64,000 bases of DNA from Candidatus Endomicrobiellum basalitermitum (lineage in GTDB: Bacteria; Elusimicrobiota; Endomicrobiia; Endomicrobiales; Endomicrobiaceae): positions 186,001-250,000 of the forward strand of contig JAITDN010000003.1 in NCBI GenBank assembly GCA_031282525.1. Reading direction: 5' to 3'. The position numbers and the translations under genes are program-made. Below are positions 59,962 to 64,000 of the stretch, piece after piece. Below the pieces are notes generated by a model, which worked only from the letters and a program-made list of their open reading frames with translations, had not been told where the DNA came from and did not search any database. Each line of letters begins with the position of its first letter. Position 1 is the first letter of the stretch.

Positions 59962-60639
59962 CTATAGCCCACCAAAACGTCTTCTTCTTTTTTGAAAAGC
60001 TACTATAGCAATTTTTAAATCATCTTTGGTAAAATCTGGCCATAATTTATCTGTTACATAAATTTCAGAATATGCAATTTGCCAAAGAAGAAAATTTGAT
60101 ACTCTCAGCTCTCCTGAGGTACGAATAAGCAAATCTGGATCAGGCTGTCCACAAGTATATAAAAAAGAAGATACAACTTCTTCTGTAAGCTTTTTTATAC
60201 CTTGTTTTGTCATTATTTCAAAAGCCCGTATAATCTCTTGTCTTGCACCATAATTTAAAGCTATGTTTAACTCAAATTTCGTATTCTGCGATGTAATTAT
60301 ACAAGCATCTTTAATCTCAAATTTTACATTTTCAGGAAATTTTGACAAGTCGCCTAGTATTCTAAGTTTGACACCTAAATCGTTTAATTCTCTTAATTCT
60401 TTTCTTATAAATTGCCTAATTAAAGAAAACAACGATTTTATTTCACTCTGCGGTCTCTTCCAATTTTCTGTAGAAAAAGCATACAGACTCAAAACCTTGA
60501 CTCCAATATCATTCGCAGCCTTAACAATCTCTTTTATAGTTTTAACCCCTTGTTTATGACCAAAAATCCTAGGTAAAGATTTTTTCTTTGCCCATCTACC
60601 ATTTCCATCCATTATAATAGCTACGTGCCCAGGTATCAA
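59962..60639 (-). CDS. uppS: Undecaprenyl diphosphate synthase
   Basis: Cis-prenyltransferase that extends FPP to the C55 carrier for peptidoglycan and LPS sugars. HVAIIMDGNGRWAKKK (catalytic D11), GHKQGVKTIKEIV, LYAFSTENWKRP and the C-terminal PDLLIRTSGELRVSNFLLWQ are complete; 225 residues. The start is TTG with AGAGGG seven bases upstream. Its substrate FPP would come from ispA. Confidence 0.97.
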   Translation of the reverse strand: MIPGHVAIIMDGNGRWAKKKSLPRIFGHKQGVKTIKEIVKAANDIGVKVLSLYAFSTENWKRPQSEIKSLFSLIRQFIRKELRELNDLGVKLRILGDLSKFPENVKFEIKDACIITSQNTKFELNIALNYGARQEIIRAFEIMTKQGIKKLTEEVVSSFLYTCGQPDPDLLIRTSGELRVSNFLLWQIAYSEIYVTDKLWPDFTKDDLKIAIVAFQKRRRRFGGL

Positions 60640-60651
60640 AAAAAGTCCCTC

Positions 60652-60831
60652 TTAATTTTCAGGAATAGCAATAGCATTTACTGGACAAGTTGATTCACAT
60701 ATCCCACATCCTTTACACATACTAGGATTAATTATATATTTATCTTCTTTTTGCTCAATAGCTGAAATAGGGCAACTTGTTGCACATGTCCCACACCCAA
60801 CACAAATATCTACATCAATCTTATAAATCAT
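60652..60831 (-). CDS. Small 2x[4Fe-4S] ferredoxin
   Basis: Electron carrier of 59 residues with two clostridial-type cluster motifs: C10-x2-C13-x2-C16-x3-C20P and C39-x2-C42-x2-C45-x3-C49P. The ATG at 60831 is chosen because GGGGAG lies just upstream; a longer start adds five residues. It sits between frr and uppS inside a translation/lipid cluster that usually lacks such a gene, so the partner is unknown; IspG, ThiH and other Fe-S enzymes here could use it (inference). Confidence 0.93.
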   Translation of the reverse strand: MIYKIDVDICVGCGTCATSCPISAIEQKEDKYIINPSMCKGCGICESTCPVNAIAIPEN

Positions 60832-60955
60832 AAATTCTCTCCCCATATTGACAGTATTTTATTCATCATAACATAAAGAATCCCCGAAAAGTTTTTCAAG
60901 TAAGGTAACACAACATTTCAAATCTTAAAATAACTCTCATTTAAAATTATCTTAT

Positions 60956-61516
60956 TTACATCTGCATAATTTCTTTTTCTTTAACTTCTATTATTTCATC
61001 TACTTTGTTTATATAAGCATCAGTAACTTTTTGTGCTTTAATCTCAGACTTTTTTTTGTCATCTTCACCTATAATTTTACTTTTTTCAAGTTTGTTTATA
61101 TTTTCAATTAAAACTCTTCTTTCATTTCTTATAGCCACCTTAAACTCTTCAGCCATCTTATTTATAGTTTTTGCTACTTCTCTTCTTCTATCTTCAGTAA
61201 GAGAAGGAATTGAAATACGCACAAATTCTCCATTAATTACCGGAGTTATTCCTATATCGGCTTTAAGTATAGCTTTTTCTATAGCGTCTAGCTGAGAACT
61301 ATCCCAAGGTTTTATTTCTATTGTCTTTGCATCTAGAACATTTATAATTGCTATTTGACTTATAGAAACAACAGAAGCATAACTTTTAACTTTTATGCTT
61401 TCTACTATCGCTCTATTTGCTCTGCCAGTCCTTATAGAAGATAATTCATATTTTAATCTATCTATAGTTTTTTTCATAGTATCTTCAGATGTTAAAAACA
61501 AACTTTGTGTTCGCAT
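60956..61516 (-). CDS. frr: Ribosome recycling factor
   Basis: Splits post-termination ribosomes with EF-G. The 186-residue helical protein has LKYELSSIRTGRANRAIVESIKV and TEDRRREVAKTINKMAEE, the family core. GGAGG for the start lies within the end of pyrH, four bases away from its stop. Confidence 0.98.
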   Translation of the reverse strand: MRTQSLFLTSEDTMKKTIDRLKYELSSIRTGRANRAIVESIKVKSYASVVSISQIAIINVLDAKTIEIKPWDSSQLDAIEKAILKADIGITPVINGEFVRISIPSLTEDRRREVAKTINKMAEEFKVAIRNERRVLIENINKLEKSKIIGEDDKKKSEIKAQKVTDAYINKVDEIIEVKEKEIMQM

Positions 61517-61520
61517 TTTA

Positions 61521-62219
61521 TTATGCCTCCACTATTGTTCCTATTTTTTCACCATTTAAAACTTTCCTTAAATTACCATCTTTATAAAAGTCAAATACAG
61601 TAATCGATATATTTGTATACATACACAACGAAAAAACTTCAGCATCCATAATTTCTAAATGCTTATCTAAAGCCTCTTTAAAAGTTAAGGAATCATACTT
61701 CACAGCATTTTTATCCTTTTTGGGATCCACATTATAAACACCGTCAACTTGTGTAGCTTTTAACAACATATTAGCTTCTATTTCCATAGCCCTCAATACA
61801 GCAGTAGTATCAGTAGTACAAGAAGGCTTGCCTGTGCCTCCTGCAAAAATAACTACATATCCACGCTCAATATAATTAATAACCTTTTTCTTATCAAAAT
61901 TCTCAACAAAACCACTTACGCCATCTGCAGAAAATACATTTGATCTAATACCTATTTTTGTTAATGCAGCACTTAAAGCAAGAGAGTTTACAACTGTCGC
62001 AAGCATTCCCATATTATCTGCAGTAATTCTCTCTATAAATTTCCCTGCCCCTCTCCAAATATTTCCCCCTCCAACCACAATTGCAAGTTGCACTTTACTA
62101 CAAGAAATAGCAGATTTAATCTCATTCACAGTTCTTAAAAGACTGCCTTCACTTATTGAAGACGAGTCGTCACAAAGAGATTCGCCTGAAAGTTTTAAAA
62201 GCACTCTCTTTGTAGACAT
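61521..62219 (-). CDS. pyrH: UMP kinase
   Basis: Hexameric amino-acid-kinase-fold enzyme phosphorylating UMP to UDP. RVLLKLSGESL at the start, VVGGGNIWRGA, NMGMLATVVNSLALSAAL, FAGGTGKPSCTTDTTAVLRA and the C-terminal DKHLEIMDAEVFSLCM are diagnostic. 232 residues. Part of rpsB-tsf-pyrH-frr. Confidence 0.98.
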   Translation of the reverse strand: MSTKRVLLKLSGESLCDDSSSISEGSLLRTVNEIKSAISCSKVQLAIVVGGGNIWRGAGKFIERITADNMGMLATVVNSLALSAALTKIGIRSNVFSADGVSGFVENFDKKKVINYIERGYVVIFAGGTGKPSCTTDTTAVLRAMEIEANMLLKATQVDGVYNVDPKKDKNAVKYDSLTFKEALDKHLEIMDAEVFSLCMYTNISITVFDFYKDGNLRKVLNGEKIGTIVEA

Positions 62220-62221
62220 TA

Positions 62222-62818
62222 TTATTCTTCTCCAAGTTTAAATCTTGAAAATCTCTTTACTATTATATTCTCGCCAACTTTCGCAATGGAATTTGTTATT
62301 AGATCTTTTATTGTCTCTTTTCCATTAATATCCCTAATATAAACTTGATCATATAAACATGTTTGACTATAAAATTTTTCAACTTTACCTTCAATAATCT
62401 TATCCAAAATTTTTTCAGGTTTTCCTTCTTTCTTAAGCTGAACTCTATAAATTTCCTTTTCAGACTCGATTACACTTTTAGGAATTTGATCTCTAGATAC
62501 ATAAGCAGGAGATGTTGCAGCAATCTGCATCGCAATTTCTTTAACTAAATTATGAAAATCCACAGTTTTTGCCACAAAATCAGTTTCGCAGTTTACTTCA
62601 ACTAAAACCCCGAGTGTGCCATTACCATGTATATATGAGTAAATAAGTCCCTGTCTAACACATCTCCCAGCTTTTTTAACAGCTGTCGTTATGCCTTTTT
62701 CCCTAAGCCAACGACATGCTTTATCTATATCATTATTTGTCTCTTTGAGCGCATTTTTACAATCCATTATTCCTGCCCCTGTCATTTCTCTTATCTTTGT
62801 TATAAGCTCAGTTGACAT
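62222..62818 (-). CDS. tsf: Elongation factor Ts
   Basis: Nucleotide exchange factor for EF-Tu. From [20 protein letters not shown] the protein has 198 residues: UBA-like N domain, the EF-Tu-contacting [12 protein letters not shown] and a single short dimerisation subdomain, matching the shorter EF-Ts class. The ATG at 62818 has AAGGAG nine bases upstream within the end of rpsB, giving an 11-base overlap; the longer frame start is rejected. Confidence 0.96.
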   Translation of the reverse strand: MSTELITKIREMTGAGIMDCKNALKETNNDIDKACRWLREKGITTAVKKAGRCVRQGLIYSYIHGNGTLGVLVEVNCETDFVAKTVDFHNLVKEIAMQIAATSPAYVSRDQIPKSVIESEKEIYRVQLKKEGKPEKILDKIIEGKVEKFYSQTCLYDQVYIRDINGKETIKDLITNSIAKVGENIIVKRFSRFKLGEE

Positions 62819-63608
62819 TATTAGCTTCTCCTTCATGAATATTTAAATCTTTCTCCAATTCCATTTTATTTTTATCTTCTATTTCACTTACAAAACTTTC
62901 ATTACTACTATCTTCATTTTTCTTGGCAAGATTTTTACCCTCTAAAACTGCATCGGCAACAATAGAGCAAAAAAGCTTGACCGCTCTTATGGCATCATCA
63001 TTTCCAGGGATAGGATAGTCAACCAAGTCTGGATCACAGTTTGTATCACAAATCGCAACAATTGGAATATTGAGTTTTCTAGCCTCTGAAACAGCCGTTA
63101 CTTCTTCATGCGAATCTATAACAAACATAATATCTGGAAGATTAGACATTTTCTTAAGACCTTCCAAAGATTTTTCAAGTCTTATTCTTTTTTTTTCAAT
63201 CTGAGATTGTTCTTTTTTTGAAAGAAGTTTAAAGACTCCATCTTTTTTCATATTCTCTATTTCACTATATCTCATTATTGATTTCTTTAGTGTTTCAAAA
63301 TTTGTAAGTGTTCCACCAAGCCAACGTTCGGAAACAAAACACGCCCCACAACGCAATGCTTCTTCTTTTACAGAATTTTGTGCCTGTTTTTTTGTACCAA
63401 CAAATATTATCTCCTTACCTTCTGATATATAATCTCTGATAAGCTTATAATTTTTTTTTAATTCTTTAAGAGTTTTTTGAAGGTCAATGATATGGATTTT
63501 ATTTCTCTTGCCAAAAATGAATTTTGACATTTTAGGATTCCATCTTCTGGTCTGATGTCCAAAGTGGACACCAGCTTCTAATAAAGTCTTCATCGTAACA
63601 TTCATCAT
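62808..63608 (-). CDS. rpsB: 30S ribosomal protein S2
   Basis: Late-assembly small-subunit protein. It shows [53 protein letters not shown] and [13 protein letters not shown]. At 266 residues it has an acidic C-terminal extension (about 235-266). GGAG lies eight bases before the first of two adjacent ATGs. It heads the long rpsB-to-proS cluster. Confidence 0.98.
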   Translation of the reverse strand: MMNVTMKTLLEAGVHFGHQTRRWNPKMSKFIFGKRNKIHIIDLQKTLKELKKNYKLIRDYISEGKEIIFVGTKKQAQNSVKEEALRCGACFVSERWLGGTLTNFETLKKSIMRYSEIENMKKDGVFKLLSKKEQSQIEKKRIRLEKSLEGLKKMSNLPDIMFVIDSHEEVTAVSEARKLNIPIVAICDTNCDPDLVDYPIPGNDDAIRAVKLFCSIVADAVLEGKNLAKKNEDSSNESFVSEIEDKNKMELEKDLNIHEGEANNVN

Positions 63609-64000
63609 ACTTTTTTCTCCTTATTTTTTGGTTTTTTAAATGTGCTTAAAAACACATTTTCCGTTTTTGAGAGTTTACAACTCTATCCTACACGGCTTCC
63701 ACAATCTTCAATCACCAAAACCCTATCACATAATATAATCTAAACTTAGGGACCTCAGGCAAATAAATTCAACTGTGTGTTTATTTATACGATTCTACTT
63801 AATTATGAAAACAAACAATGCAATGTAACAAAACTATAAAACAAGTAAAATTTAGCTATTTCACTAAGGTTATTACTAATGGAGAACACTTAATTTAAGG
63901 AGAATACAGAAGATTTTTAAACAAAAACTATGTAATTCTTTAAAATAGTATATTAATCTTATCAAACTTAACACATTAACATTCAGACATCATAATATCT
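63609..64000. other. Upstream region of rpsB
   Basis: No gene recognised up to the window end. It must contain the rpsB promoter and leader, but I see no hexamer pair good enough to call and only a weak AT-rich stem (AAATGTG/CACATTT near 63640-63660). Confidence 0.4.

Overview
The window is strongly AT-rich bacterial chromosome, dominated by housekeeping genes, with wide gene-poor gaps and at least five decayed genes. RNase Y together with an outer-membrane LPS assembly lipoprotein (LptE), full-length murein- and isoprenoid-precursor genes, thiamine synthesis and the broken central-metabolism genes fits a genome-reducing, host-restricted Gram-negative of the Elusimicrobiota, most like the termite-gut flagellate endosymbiont lineage Endomicrobium. 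That placement is an inference from gene content, neighbour order and decay style; no rRNA gene is present to confirm it. No insertion sequence, CRISPR array, prophage or defence island was seen.

Layout. 1-2045 (+): 3' end of topA and an overlapping XerC/D recombinase. 2084-4361 (-): groES-groEL with its terminator and two tandem promoter-plus-CIRCE modules. 4718-6436 (-): threonyl-tRNA synthetase lacking the TGS domain. 7231-10016 (-): tRNA-Pro, a MerR-type regulator, HU, plsY and der. 10017-11213: degraded DNA. 11214-14305 (-): gapA-pgk-secG and tRNA-Leu/tRNA-Gly, with no tpiA. 14758-15792 (+): decayed aconitase. 16178-20684 (+): ychF, a SurA-like foldase, a decayed pdxA, ispE, tRNA-Gln. 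20743-25265: nadK (-), thiL-tsaE-tsaB (+), yqeK and nadD (-). 25390-29137 (+): a TPP-riboswitch-controlled thiGHESF operon. 29240-33669: rpsT (+) facing leuS-lptE-holA (-). 33802-41236 (-): dxs, ispA, RNase Y, 5-formyl-THF cyclo-ligase, rarA, zapA and a short coiled-coil protein. 41279-42761 (-): decayed FAD oxidase. 42979-48842 (-): infC-rpmI-rplT, a decayed 1.2-kb gap, pheS-pheT. 49783-53271 (-): gcvT, lpd and a decayed purine permease. 53282-63608 (-): proS, greA, ispG, rseP, dxr, cdsA, uppS, a ferredoxin, frr, pyrH, tsf, rpsB, the widely conserved rpsB-to-proS supercluster.

How the genes work together. DXP made by Dxs feeds both the MEP isoprenoid route (dxr, ispE, ispG here; ispA and uppS downstream) and the thiazole half of thiamine (thiG, thiH, thiS, thiF); thiE joins the halves and thiL makes TPP, which shuts the operon off through the riboswitch and is itself the cofactor of Dxs. 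tsaB and tsaE belong to the t6A tRNA-modification system. What has been lost is as informative: aconitase (TCA cycle), PdxA (de novo PLP by the DXP-dependent route), a glycolate/D-lactate-type FAD oxidase and a guanine/hypoxanthine permease are all frameshifted and truncated. The sequence shows a streamlined symbiont-like genome, not an obviously new molecular system; the most unusual structure is the duplicated promoter-operator of groESL.
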